Below are positions 36,287-44,684 of a DNA stretch of 64,000 nt, piece by piece. The stretch's first letter is position 1; every line of letters begins with the position of its first letter. The stretch is from Anabaena lutea FACHB-196 (GTDB taxonomy: Bacteria; Cyanobacteriota; Cyanobacteriia; Cyanobacteriales; Nostocaceae): positions 1 through 64,000 of the forward strand of contig NZ_JACJST010000024.1 of assembly GCF_014698305.1 (NCBI RefSeq), written 5' to 3'. The notes beneath the pieces were generated by a model that saw only the letters and a list, made by a program, of their open reading frames with translations, was not told the origin of the DNA and ran no database searches. Made by a program: the position numbers and the translations under genes.

Positions 36287-37579
36287 TCAAAAAATGAAAA
36301 TTACCTGTAAATCCCATTCATTAGTTTGGCGAATGATGTCTATTTGACGGATAAATTCTCGTAAATAAAATCGTCGTTCTACTTCTGATAAGTCTAACCA
36401 AAATTGAGGAATAGAAACAGCTTCAGCAACGGAACGTAAGTTTACTGGTGGGAGAGTTGCTAACTTGGCTTGGAGTTGAGAAATTTCTGTGCGGAGTTTG
36501 TAAGCCCTGATTTTGGCGGTTTCTGTATCCAAAACTCCAGTTTCTATGAAAGTGGGTAACTGTTCGAGAATTTCCTGCTGACGTGCAATATTATCTCCTA
36601 AACTATTTTTAATGGCATCCAATTGGGGAAAGTTCATCCCCGCAACAGCCTGAGGTAAGTCACGACAAACGGTTTCAATCGTCTTCTCCAAAATTTCTTG
36701 GTAAGGAATAGCTCGACATTTAGGACTTTGGGGACAAGTTGTATTGCGTAAATACAAATATTCCTTATCTTGATATCGCTGAGTAACACGAGTAACTATC
36801 ATCTGAGACTGACAGTGGTTACAAACAACTAACCCAGCTAGAGAAAGGGGCGCACTAGCGGTACGAGATGGTAAACGGCTATTCCGGCGTAAAAGTCGGT
36901 CAACTTGAGCGGCTTCTTCCCTAGAAATAATACCTGCATGAGTATCAGAAATAATTTCATTATTTTGATAAGCGGTGTCACCACGATAAACTGGATTAGT
37001 CAACCAGCGCCTTCCTGTAGTGACAGAGATTTTTTTATTGTATTTTTTCCCTAAGTAACGAACTGAACCACGTAGAGAACCATAGAGTAAAAAGTTGTCA
37101 AAAAAATCTTTGACTACAGGTGAAGTACTGCGATCAATAGTATATTTTCCTTTACCTCTGCGATAGCCGTAGGGCGCTTTACCGGGTGGGGGAGCGACTT
37201 CAAGACGATTGCGGGCGTGTCCTTGACGGATACGGCGACTGCGTTGCTCTAGTTGGATTTCCTGTAGCAAATTTAGCAATTCGATGCGGGGTTTGGCAGC
37301 TTCTGAGGTGTATGCTTGTTCTGTAGCAATTACCATTATCCCCATTGCTTCGAGTTGGTTCAAGCGATCGCTCACTTCTGCCATTTTATCCCCCAATTCT
37401 TCTAAGCGGCGAATCAAGAGATAATTTGCAGGTTCTGTTTCACAGTCAATGATTAGTTGTTGTAATTGGCTTCTCTTTCCTAAATCTTGATAAACTCGAT
37501 CTACCTCCCAACCCCAAGTAGCTTCGTCGGGAGCAGTTTCTAATAGGGGATCTGTGTAAATGTAAGCAATAATTTTCAC
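36287..37579 (-). CDS. Serine-recombinase homologue with degenerate catalytic domain
   Basis: This 430-aa protein has the layout of a large serine recombinase: N-terminal resolvase domain (1-110), recombinase domain (PPPGKAPYGYRRG, RRWLTNPVYRGDTAY), a zinc ribbon (VCNHC ... CPQSPKC) and a coiled-coil tail. The resolvase domain lacks the usual YxRVSxxxQ serine motif (here AYIYTDPLLETA) and the LDRLxR arginine motif (here RRLEELGDK). It is therefore probably unable to cut DNA and may work as a DNA-binding protein. No att site or mobile cargo is seen. It overlaps the VOC gene by 4 bp, so the pair is co-transcribed. Confidence 0.82.
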   Translation of the reverse strand: MKIIAYIYTDPLLETAPDEATWGWEVDRVYQDLGKRSQLQQLIIDCETEPANYLLIRRLEELGDKMAEVSDRLNQLEAMGIMVIATEQAYTSEAAKPRIELLNLLQEIQLEQRSRRIRQGHARNRLEVAPPPGKAPYGYRRGKGKYTIDRSTSPVVKDFFDNFLLYGSLRGSVRYLGKKYNKKISVTTGRRWLTNPVYRGDTAYQNNEIISDTHAGIISREEAAQVDRLLRRNSRLPSRTASAPLSLAGLVVCNHCQSQMIVTRVTQRYQDKEYLYLRNTTCPQSPKCRAIPYQEILEKTIETVCRDLPQAVAGMNFPQLDAIKNSLGDNIARQQEILEQLPTFIETGVLDTETAKIRAYKLRTEISQLQAKLATLPPVNLRSVAEAVSIPQFWLDLSEVERRFYLREFIRQIDIIRQTNEWDLQVIFIF

Positions 37580-37935
37580 AATGAAGTCAATTCAATCACA
37601 TTCCCATCTGGATCTTTAGTAAAAATAGCAGCACGGCCGGAAGCACTAGCTTGAATGGAATAATTTTGATTGAGTAATTCTGTTTTAGCTGCTTCTAAGT
37701 CAGCAACACAGAAAGCAATATGAGGGTTACGTCCCCATTTTTCGTTTTGATTATCGGTGGGGACAGATGACGAAACTATCAGATGAATTTGATAATTGCC
37801 GATTTGATACCATGCACCAGGATATTTAAGGGTGCGGTCTATTTTTGCTAATCCTAATACTTTACCATAAAAGTTTTCTGAGCGTTCTAAGTCGGTTACG
37901 AGTATGGCTGTGTGGAGACTTTGGCTAATTTGCAT
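37576..37935 (-). CDS. VOC-family (glyoxalase/bleomycin-resistance fold) protein
   Basis: This 119-aa protein has the paired beta-alpha-beta-beta-beta modules of the vicinal oxygen chelate fold: LHTAILVTDLERSENFYGKVLGL at the start, then HIAFCVADLEAAK and a FTKDPDGNVIELTSL end. Metal ligands would be His8, a His in the middle and the Glu of VIEL. Substrate is unknown. It precedes and overlaps the recombinase homologue by 4 bp (ATGA-type), an unusual but tight pairing. Confidence 0.88.
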   Translation of the reverse strand: MQISQSLHTAILVTDLERSENFYGKVLGLAKIDRTLKYPGAWYQIGNYQIHLIVSSSVPTDNQNEKWGRNPHIAFCVADLEAAKTELLNQNYSIQASASGRAAIFTKDPDGNVIELTSL

Positions 37936-38308
37936 TGTGAGTCAGATGGGTGTAATTTCTATGCAGGATGTTAGAAAAAAATTGGACGACTTATCTGAAA
38001 GTTTATGGGATAAATGATGATGGAATAATTGGTAATAGTGCCTCCAGAAACTACCTGTGATGTGTCAGTCCTTAGAGGATGTTTGAAAAGTATTGCATGA
38101 AACCAATCAACCCCAAAAACCTAACCCCCCTTCCCCCCTTCCCTACAAGGGAATGGGGGTTTCAAAGCCTCTATCCTCGTAGGAGAGAGGTTTGGAGAGA
38201 GGTTTTTCAGTAAATTTTTAGACTTCTCAAACAACCTCTTAGGTGAGATGTCAGATTCCCCCTATGACGCTATCGTAAATCATGAGTGCTTTCAGGAGTG
38301 CATCTTTA
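37936..38308. repeat. Gap with C/T-rich hairpin repeat
   Basis: The C/T-rich interspersed family occurs at about 38102-38210, with a CCTTCCCT-ACA-AGGGAATGG hairpin and a GGAGAGAGGTTTGGAGAG tail. The rest is the divergent promoter space of the VOC and SDR genes. An ATG at 38282 is in frame with the SDR gene, but the ATG at 38309 has AGGAG upstream. Confidence 0.65.
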
Positions 38309-39004
38309 ATGAAAGGCAAAAAAGTTTTACTTACAGGCGGTACTGGTGGACTGGGTTTAGGCGTAACGCCAGCGGTTCTCGCTCAAGGTGCAGAGGTGAC
38401 AATTCCTTATCGTCACTCTAAAGATGTAGAACGTCTAAAGGATATTATTCCACCTGAAGATTTTACCAGAATTCACTTTATCCCTGCTAATTTGGAGGAT
38501 GAAGCTTCGGTAGAATATGTAATCAGCCGCATAGGAAGGGTTGATGTGTTAATTCATCTCGTGGGTGGATTTTCGATGGGGAAAACCCACGAATACAGTT
38601 ATTACAGTTGGAAGAAGGAATTTGAGTTAAACCTAAATACAACTTTTTTAGCTTGTAAATATAGCCTGAAAAGTATGCTAGAACACGGCTATGGGCGTAT
38701 TGTTACGGTCAGTTCTCGTGCTGGTGCTGAACCTGCGGGAAAATTAGCCGCTTACTCTGCTGCTAAAGCTGGTGTGATTGCTTTAACTAAAGCTATAGCC
38801 GATGAAACCAAAGGAACTAACATCACCGCCAATACTATTCTCCCTAGTGTCATTGATACCCCCAGCAACCAAAAAGCTATGGGTGCAGAAAATGCTGATA
38901 AGTGGGTAAAACCAGAATCTATCGCCCAAGTGATCTGCTTTTTAGTTTCAGAAGCTGCTAAAGATATCCGAGGTGCAGCTATTCCTGTTTATGGGAATGT
39001 TTGA
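38309..39004 (+). CDS. Short-chain dehydrogenase/reductase
   Basis: This NAD(P)-dependent oxidoreductase of 231 aa starts MKGKKVLLTGGTGGLGLG, giving the TGxxxGxG cofactor motif. The catalytic Ser lies in TVSSRAG and Tyr/Lys in YSAAKAG, with a C-terminal VYGNV. The chain is close to FabG-like reductases, but the substrate cannot be told. It has a rho-independent terminator just downstream (39035-39068), so it is probably monocistronic. Start alternatives at 38282 and 38309 differ by nine residues. Confidence 0.9.
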   Translation: MKGKKVLLTGGTGGLGLGVTPAVLAQGAEVTIPYRHSKDVERLKDIIPPEDFTRIHFIPANLEDEASVEYVISRIGRVDVLIHLVGGFSMGKTHEYSYYSWKKEFELNLNTTFLACKYSLKSMLEHGYGRIVTVSSRAGAEPAGKLAAYSAAKAGVIALTKAIADETKGTNITANTILPSVIDTPSNQKAMGAENADKWVKPESIAQVICFLVSEAAKDIRGAAIPVYGNV

Positions 39005-39034
39005 TAATTGAATTGCATATTTTATTTGATAAAT

Positions 39035-39068
39035 ACCCATTCAGATCAACAACTGGATGGGTGTTTTT
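39035..39068 (+). terminator. Rho-independent terminator after SDR gene
   Basis: ACCCATTCAG pairs with CTGGATGGGT (one G-T wobble) around an 8-base loop and is followed by GTTTTTTG. It lies 30 bp past the SDR stop codon. Confidence 0.85.
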
Positions 39069-39466
39069 TGATCGTGGTGAATTATTGCTAGATAGTTCTT
39101 CCTCATCAAATTCATGATAACAAATTTTAAAGCCAATGTCAACTTCCTAAATCTCCTTTATTGGCTTTTTTTGCAAGTGTCATAATTAATGTCTGCTGTT
39201 GTAGTGATAAAACGATAAGATGATGTTTTAAACTAATTTCAATATTCATATTGATGAAGAAATAGATTTATTTGCCAAAATTGAACCTATCTAAATAAGT
39301 GAATAACTAAAAAATAGTTTATTCTAAACTACTGACTTGGCATTAGCAACTAACAATGATTATTACGCCTATTTTGCTTGTAATATTCTTGATGCTTGTT
39401 TATTTTCTCTAAGATTTTCACTCATCAATATGCTAAAATAGCTAATACACTTCAATCAGGTGATCA
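39069..39466. other. 398-bp intergenic region
   Basis: An AT-rich gap before the small-protein/protease pair. I see no repeat or RNA gene; AGGTG at 39460 is a plausible ribosome binding site for the following gene. Confidence 0.4.
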
Positions 39467-39787
39467 ATGATGACACAATCTACACCCCAAAGAGTTGTAC
39501 GGCGTGGTCGAGTATTTCCCGAAATTCAGTGGACAGAAGAAAGAAAAGCTCAGGAAAAAGCTAGAAGACAGGCATTTTCTGAGCGTTGTTGGGCAATCTT
39601 TGAACGGTTAAAACCAGAAATACTAGATAAATACTATGGTTGGTACATTGCCATTGAACCTGATAGCGGTGATTATTTCATTGATCAGGATCAAGAGGTA
39701 GCTAGTAAAATGGCTAGAGAAAAGTATCCTCATGTCATTCATCATATTTATGGCATTAATGAAACGGGAATTAGTGGCAGAATATGA
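39467..39787 (+). CDS. Small basic protein paired with aspartic protease
   Basis: This 106-aa protein is not recognised beyond its context. The N-terminal half is highly basic (RRGRVFP, ERKAQEKARRQAFSER); the second half (YYGWYIAIEPDSGDYFIDQDQEVASKMARE) looks like a small globular domain. It overlaps the retropepsin-like gene by 4 bp (ATGA). The pair layout resembles a toxin-antitoxin module, but I know of no tested function. Two adjacent ATGs (39467 and 39470) are possible starts. Confidence 0.75.
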   Translation: MMTQSTPQRVVRRGRVFPEIQWTEERKAQEKARRQAFSERCWAIFERLKPEILDKYYGWYIAIEPDSGDYFIDQDQEVASKMAREKYPHVIHHIYGINETGISGRI

Positions 39788-40161
39788 TTGAGGGCAGATT
39801 TGGAGATAAAGGTCAAATTTATTTGGAAATTGATTTAATTGGTGGGGATGATTTCAGTTTTCCTGTAGAAACAATGTTAGATACAGGATTTACTGAATTT
39901 TTAGCCATGAATAAACAAGATGTACAAAGTCTTGATTGGCCTTTTTTACGTCAGAATAAATTAAGAACTGCTCAAGGAGAAACTGAATTTGATGTTTATA
40001 GCGGTAGGGTAATTATAGATGAGCAAGAGTTTGAAGTTCCTGTATTTGCTGGAGATGAAATACAGGAAATTTTATTAGGTTCTCGATGGTTGAAGTTGTT
40101 TGTTTTAGTCGCTAATTATGGTGAAAATAGGGTAAGTTTAGAATTGATTAAATCAAACTAA
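39784..40161 (+). CDS. Retropepsin-like aspartic protease
   Basis: This 125-aa protein has the single-lobe retroviral-type aspartic protease pattern: EIDLIGG...FPVETMLDTGFTEFLAM with the catalytic DTG (DTGFT), then a flap-like middle (RTAQGETEFDVYSGRVII) and a second hydrophobic-Gly motif EILLGSRWL. Such proteins act as dimers. Its start overlaps the stop of the small basic protein, so that protein is the first candidate partner or substrate. Confidence 0.85.
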   Translation: MIEGRFGDKGQIYLEIDLIGGDDFSFPVETMLDTGFTEFLAMNKQDVQSLDWPFLRQNKLRTAQGETEFDVYSGRVIIDEQEFEVPVFAGDEIQEILLGSRWLKLFVLVANYGENRVSLELIKSN

Positions 40162-40630
40162 AAAATCACCTTCCCATTTTCCAGCAGTTTTATCAAAAAA
40201 ATCAGCAGGATATTCTAATTCTTCAGGTGTTGGTATTTTTTATTAATGGGGGAAAAATATTTTTTTATTTTTTCAATTGTCTTCTGTACATAAATATACA
40301 GATTTTATTGCTAGTTAACCCAAGTATATATAAAAAATATCACGCGACATTTTTATTAGGTTGCCCCTTCGTAAGCCCAAAGGAAAGGAAAAATCCCTAT
40401 AGCGCGTAGCGTCCATAAAAACTCATAATAGTTTACACCGACGTAAACAGTAAGCTTTGATCATGGTAAAGCACATACTTGCTCACCGAACGGCGATAGC
40501 CAGGTGAACAAGAATTAGCTTAAACACAAAGGGCGGCGCTCCACCGCCCAAATGCAAGGCTGTTTTACCTGTTGATAATGGCGCGTGATGATTAAAGTAT
40601 AAAACATTGAAGGTATAAAAAGCAAGTGTT
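40162..40630. ncRNA. Structured intergenic segment next to retron-type RT
   Basis: Between 40391 and 40600 several stems can be drawn: GTTTAC/GTAAAC (40431-40448), GCTTT/AAAGC (40454-40472), CTTGCTCACC/GGTGAACAAG with one mismatch and an inner GGC-GATA-GCC (40478-40512), and GGGCGG/CCGCCC (40531-40549). Longer-range pairs exist, TAAGCT/AGCTTA and GGTAAA/TTTACC (40465-40470 with 40563-40568). Strand is unclear. It could be the msr-msd of the adjacent reverse transcriptase, although retron RNAs usually lie upstream, or an unrelated RNA such as a stand-alone HEARO-type RNA. No protein-coding signal. Confidence 0.4.
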
Positions 40631-42337
40631 TTAGAAAGGAACAGGATCATCTGTGTTACTAAAACAAAATTTTTCTGGTTGCCAGTTTGTTAAGTAATGT
40701 AAAAATTCTAATAGTTCTTCTTCTGTTAATTGTTGCAAAGAAAGTTTATGATAATTTTCCTGTAAATGTTGGCGTTTTTTAGTTTTATTAAATTTCAATT
40801 CTTTGAGTTTATAATTAATCTGTTTGACAATATGAGATTGAGTCATAAACTCTTGATGAACCAATACATATTTTTCACGTTTACGTAAATATTTTTCTTT
40901 AATTCGTTTGATCTGCTCTATAAATTTATCACCTTTTTCTGGATTTACCATTACCACAAAATTAGCAAACCCTTCAATAGCTGCTATAATATCCTGGGAC
41001 TTTCCCCAAGTATAATTTTGCAGTCCATCTTTTTCAATTTTATAAAGAACAGCACGAAAAGTTTTAATTTTATCTCTGGAAATATTCAGTTTTTCATTAA
41101 CGATGATACCTGTTACTTCCTGTCTGCGATAATTACGAACTACCCTAGTTTTATTTTCATTAATTTCAAAGTCTTCTTTTTTAACAATCAAATTGGTAAG
41201 TTTCAGAATATTATTGATATTGACAAGACTTTCACCAGCAGCAGAAAAAGTTAAATCATCAGCATAACGAGTATAATCAAAACCATATTCTTTAGCCATA
41301 AAAGTTAATCTTCTATCCAACCTGCGACACAGAATATTGGTAATTGCTGGACTACTTGGTGCGCCTTGGGGTAAATAACGATCTGTCCATGATAATAATA
41401 TATTATTAGTTTTTCCGTTTATTTCAACTTCTTTAATTTTTGGTTCGGTGCAAATCAAAGCAAAAATTGTTGAGGCTGTTTCTGAATATCCAAAGGATTT
41501 TAAAAGTCCCTTAACTCGTTTATAAGAAATTGAAGGAAAAAAATCTTTGAGATCAATATTAATAATTACTTTTTTACCTACATGAATCTGTGCATTTGTC
41601 ACTATTGAACGTTGTAAACAAAACCCGTGAGCAGCATCATGTAATTCTATTTGTTCCAGAATATTATGCAAGATCCAATTTTGAGCTTTTTTTAATAATT
41701 TTTTTGGGGCGGAAATTTGCCGATATCCACTAGGTTTTTTAGGTATTTGAAATCGGTTATAATGATAATGTGTGCGAGAAAAAGCGAGAAAGCGTAAACC
41801 TTTAACACTAATTCCCATAGCTTGAGCAATTTCTTCATGGGTATTATATATGGGTAAGTTTTTACTTTCTAATTTCTGCTGATTAAACTGGGAATTTTCA
41901 CTGTGCTTTTTTCGCAATAAATCAATTTTTTCTAATCTTTTAGAAATGAAACTCTCCAATTTATTTAAGTCTGCGGATATCCATTCATATGTTTCTTGTT
42001 CTATGTACCAAGTACCCTCATATTCAATATAAAAAAAGTCAGAATTATCATTACTTTCATTATTTGAATAATGGGGATAATCTTTGCCAATTAAATCCTG
42101 CATTTTTTGAAAAATATTTGTATATTCTCCATCAGCTATGAGTGTATTAGCTTTTTGTAAATCAGCAATTGCACCTTGCTCCTCTCTTTGTTTCCTGCGA
42201 ATTAAACCCCGGTAGTGATAAGCTTGATAACTATTTGGATCTTGAGAAATGATTTGATTAAAACAATCAATAGCCTCAATATATTTTTGTGATTTGTAGA
42301 GGTCAATACCTCTATTGAGAATTTGATTAAAGTCCAT
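40631..42337 (-). CDS. Retron-type reverse transcriptase with N-terminal TPR domain
   Basis: This 568-aa protein fuses a TPR unit (about 1-70: KYIEAIDCFNQIISQDPNSYQAYHYRG) and a charged linker to a reverse transcriptase. RT motifs are RFQIPKKPSGYRQISAP (195-211), INIDLKDFFPSIS (259-271), LPQGAPSSPAITN (322-334), catalytic YADD (358-361) and VTG (408-410). The NAxxH signature NAQIH (248-252) and the VTG triplet mark it as retron-type rather than group II intron or DGR type. Retron RTs make msDNA from a linked RNA and usually act with an effector in phage defence. The usual upstream RNA position is only about 20 bp here; the candidate RNA lies downstream (40391-40600). Confidence 0.88.
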   Translation of the reverse strand: MDFNQILNRGIDLYKSQKYIEAIDCFNQIISQDPNSYQAYHYRGLIRRKQREEQGAIADLQKANTLIADGEYTNIFQKMQDLIGKDYPHYSNNESNDNSDFFYIEYEGTWYIEQETYEWISADLNKLESFISKRLEKIDLLRKKHSENSQFNQQKLESKNLPIYNTHEEIAQAMGISVKGLRFLAFSRTHYHYNRFQIPKKPSGYRQISAPKKLLKKAQNWILHNILEQIELHDAAHGFCLQRSIVTNAQIHVGKKVIINIDLKDFFPSISYKRVKGLLKSFGYSETASTIFALICTEPKIKEVEINGKTNNILLSWTDRYLPQGAPSSPAITNILCRRLDRRLTFMAKEYGFDYTRYADDLTFSAAGESLVNINNILKLTNLIVKKEDFEINENKTRVVRNYRRQEVTGIIVNEKLNISRDKIKTFRAVLYKIEKDGLQNYTWGKSQDIIAAIEGFANFVVMVNPEKGDKFIEQIKRIKEKYLRKREKYVLVHQEFMTQSHIVKQINYKLKELKFNKTKKRQHLQENYHKLSLQQLTEEELLEFLHYLTNWQPEKFCFSNTDDPVPF

Positions 42338-42358
42338 ATTGTTGGTAAATGCAATTAG

Positions 42359-42625
42359 TTGAATATTTTTGTAAATGATATTTTAGAATTAGTAGAAAGA
42401 ATTTTGGTTTACAAATTTTCATCCTATAGCCGTCAGGAGTTAGAAGCAATGTTTGGATTAACAGAATGGCAGCAAACTCGATTTTATCAAGAAGTAAAAA
42501 AAGAAACGGAGTTAGAAACTAAGTTAAAAACGATTTCTAAACTGTTAAATGAGGGGCTAACTGTAGAACAAATCGCTCGCATACTTGAGTTAGATATCGA
42601 AGTGGTGAAACAAGCAATCCAATAG
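42359..42625 (+). pseudogene. Rpn/PD-(D/E)XK nuclease remnant (C-terminal part)
   Basis: The 88 residues match only the C-terminal region of Rpn-family (recombination-promoting nuclease / putative transposase) proteins: DILELVERILVYKF, RQELEAMFGLTEWQQTRFYQE and a tail repeat GLTVEQIARILELDIEVV. The nuclease core is missing; in-frame TAG lies just before the TTG that opens the frame. It begins 21 bp from the divergent RT start, so a deletion or insertion may have removed its 5' part. Confidence 0.7.
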
Positions 42626-42715
42626 CAAAGTAGTAAATAGACATTTGATGAACAAATACAGGGGCGATACACCTTGAAAAGCCATCGCCCCCTAATTAGC
42701 GACCATATCAGCGAT

Positions 42716-43162
42716 TTATGGCAACCAATTTTGATCTAATAATTGTTCAATAGTATAAGGACAATCTTCAGGAAAATCAACACTCATTCCTGTTTTCTTC
42801 CTCACATATCTTAACGCCTTCTCATAAATTTTTGCTTGATTTTCTTGTAAATGATTTCTGAGATTTTGACTTAAATAATCATTAAGTTGGGATCTAAAAC
42901 TCATAATTTCCGCTTGCCAATGATTGGCATTATAATCATATTGTTCCTGCCAATATTGCAAAAGTAATAAATGTCTAATAATCTGTTCTAAAAAACTCTC
43001 AACTGTTAACTTATCTCGACGACTCACATCTTCTAATTCCTCAATTAAATGCTCTAAGTCGATATCTTCTAGCCGTTTTTCTTTGAGGAGTTGCAGCGTT
43101 TCTACTAACCATTTTTCATTATCAGTATCATACAAAGAATATAGATCACTTGTTTGAGTCAT
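42716..43162 (-). CDS. DUF29 family protein
   Basis: This 148-aa protein matches DUF29: DLYSLYDTDNEKWLVETLQLL, DIDLEHLIEELEDVSRRDK, IIRHLLLLQYW and the C-terminal PEDCPYTIEQLLDQNWLP. The family is widespread in cyanobacteria, often in many copies and in accessory regions; function is unknown. It is helical and soluble. Confidence 0.92.
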   Translation of the reverse strand: MTQTSDLYSLYDTDNEKWLVETLQLLKEKRLEDIDLEHLIEELEDVSRRDKLTVESFLEQIIRHLLLLQYWQEQYDYNANHWQAEIMSFRSQLNDYLSQNLRNHLQENQAKIYEKALRYVRKKTGMSVDFPEDCPYTIEQLLDQNWLP

Positions 43163-43392
43163 TGCTGTACTCTACTGGTTATATAGCTAATAACTAATCT
43201 ATCTCTATTCTTAGTTTGCCACATCATTGTCAAATCCATAAACTTTAACCACCTAACCCCCAACCCCTTCCCTATCAGGAAAGGGGAGCAAATTACTTCT
43301 TTTCCCTCTCCACCCCCCAAGTTCCCCCCTTTCTGGGGGGAGTCCGTCCATATGTTCCCTCTCCTGAAAGGAGAGGGTTAGGGAGAGGTAGT
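43163..43392. repeat. C/T-rich interspersed repeat cluster
   Basis: Two hairpin units of the family noted before dnaN lie at about 43252-43290 (CCCCTTCC...GGAAAGGGG) and 43352-43391 (CCCTCTCC...GGAGAGGG). A CCCCCC...GGGGGG pair lies between them. No gene is present. Confidence 0.7.
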
Positions 43393-44541
43393 CTAACGTT
43401 TAACCGGCGTACCGCAAGGATAAGTTGCTACTTCCTCTGCACCTTCTTTAACAACTGGTTTATCCTTCGCTGCTAAATAATCTTTTTGTAATGTATCTAA
43501 CAATGCTTCTCGTCTATCATACAACCGCTTCAGGGAACGAGGTTGACATTGATTCAGGACATAAGCTGTTACCAATGGGAGAGCGATCGTACTATCGGTA
43601 TAACAAACGATCGCACTGGGTAACTCATCTGGGTCAATCTTACCCCAACTCACAGCTTCTGCGGGAGTCGCCCCCGATAACCCACCAGTATCAGGACGTG
43701 CATCGGTAAACTGCACAAAGAAATCATGTCCCCGTTCTTCTAATCCTAAAACCTCGTGAAGTTGCGGTTGTGTTTGTAATAAAAAGTTCTTAGGACTACC
43801 ACCACCAATAATTACCGCTGCACTTGTACCGTCGTTTTCTCGCGCCCCATAGACGATCGCAGCTGTTTCATTTACGTCAATAGAGGGATCTATTACCAAC
43901 TTTGAACCTTCTAAAGCTAAAGCTGCCACATTCATCCCAATGGAACTATCTCCAGGAGAAGAAGTGTAAATAGGTACACCACATTCATAAGCCGTTGCTA
44001 ATAAGCAAGAATTTTTGACACCCAATTGCTTTTCTATTTCCCACACGCACTTACCTAGCAAATGGTGAAACTCAGCTGTTCCCATGCGTTTTTGGAAAGG
44101 TTCTGCTTGGAGAACTTTGCGAATAAAAGCATCTGTTTCTAGCAGTACATCATAACCAAAAATAATGTCATAAATTCTGATAGTTCCTTCTTCCCGTAAT
44201 TTGACATCATCTAAAAACGGACTACCTGCAAACAGTTCAAAACCCAAACCATAGTGCATATCATGGTAAAGATTTGCACCAGTGCATATCATCCAGTCAA
44301 TAAAACCATTGCGAATTAATGGTGCAAGGGCGGAAACACCAAAACCTGCGGGTGTCATCGCCCCGGAAAGGCTAACTCCTACAGTTACACCCTCTTGAAA
44401 CACTTCCTTAGTCAGCAGTTGACAGGCTTCCCGCAACCGGGCTGAGTTGTAAGCCGTAAAATAGGTATTAATCAAGTCAACCACGCTAACATTGTTAGAC
44501 ATGGGGATAGGTGCAATTTTCTTACCTTGCTGTTTTGACAT
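43393..44541 (-). CDS. Deoxyhypusine synthase-like protein
   Basis: This 382-aa protein has the DHS fold pattern: [72 protein letters not shown]. The Lys of VSWGK aligns with the eukaryotic catalytic Lys that forms the enamine intermediate, and His of NLYHD fits the active site. Bacteria lack eIF5A hypusine; bacterial DHS-like enzymes are thought to make polyamines such as homospermidine. No polyamine gene is adjacent. The intergenic region downstream is repeat-rich. Confidence 0.9.
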   Translation of the reverse strand: MSKQQGKKIAPIPMSNNVSVVDLINTYFTAYNSARLREACQLLTKEVFQEGVTVGVSLSGAMTPAGFGVSALAPLIRNGFIDWMICTGANLYHDMHYGLGFELFAGSPFLDDVKLREEGTIRIYDIIFGYDVLLETDAFIRKVLQAEPFQKRMGTAEFHHLLGKCVWEIEKQLGVKNSCLLATAYECGVPIYTSSPGDSSIGMNVAALALEGSKLVIDPSIDVNETAAIVYGARENDGTSAAVIIGGGSPKNFLLQTQPQLHEVLGLEERGHDFFVQFTDARPDTGGLSGATPAEAVSWGKIDPDELPSAIVCYTDSTIALPLVTAYVLNQCQPRSLKRLYDRREALLDTLQKDYLAAKDKPVVKEGAEEVATYPCGTPVKR

Positions 44542-44684
44542 TTTTGCTAACTCTCAAATAATAGATACGCCGAATCTAACCGAATATAATGTTATCTAGC
44601 TTTTAAGGAATTCTGCCAATATTGCTCGATACAAATCATAGACTGTTCAGTAATATCATGTTTGGTTTAATACTTTAATTACTT

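Noticed and set aside
36287-37935. Active integrative element around the serine recombinase
   Set aside because: Catalytic residues are missing, and no att-like direct repeats or cargo genes are visible.
40227-40409. 60-aa plus-strand frame in the structured region
   Set aside because: Composition is Phe/Ile-rich from A/T runs, with no ribosome binding site and no family pattern; the RNA-structure reading is better.
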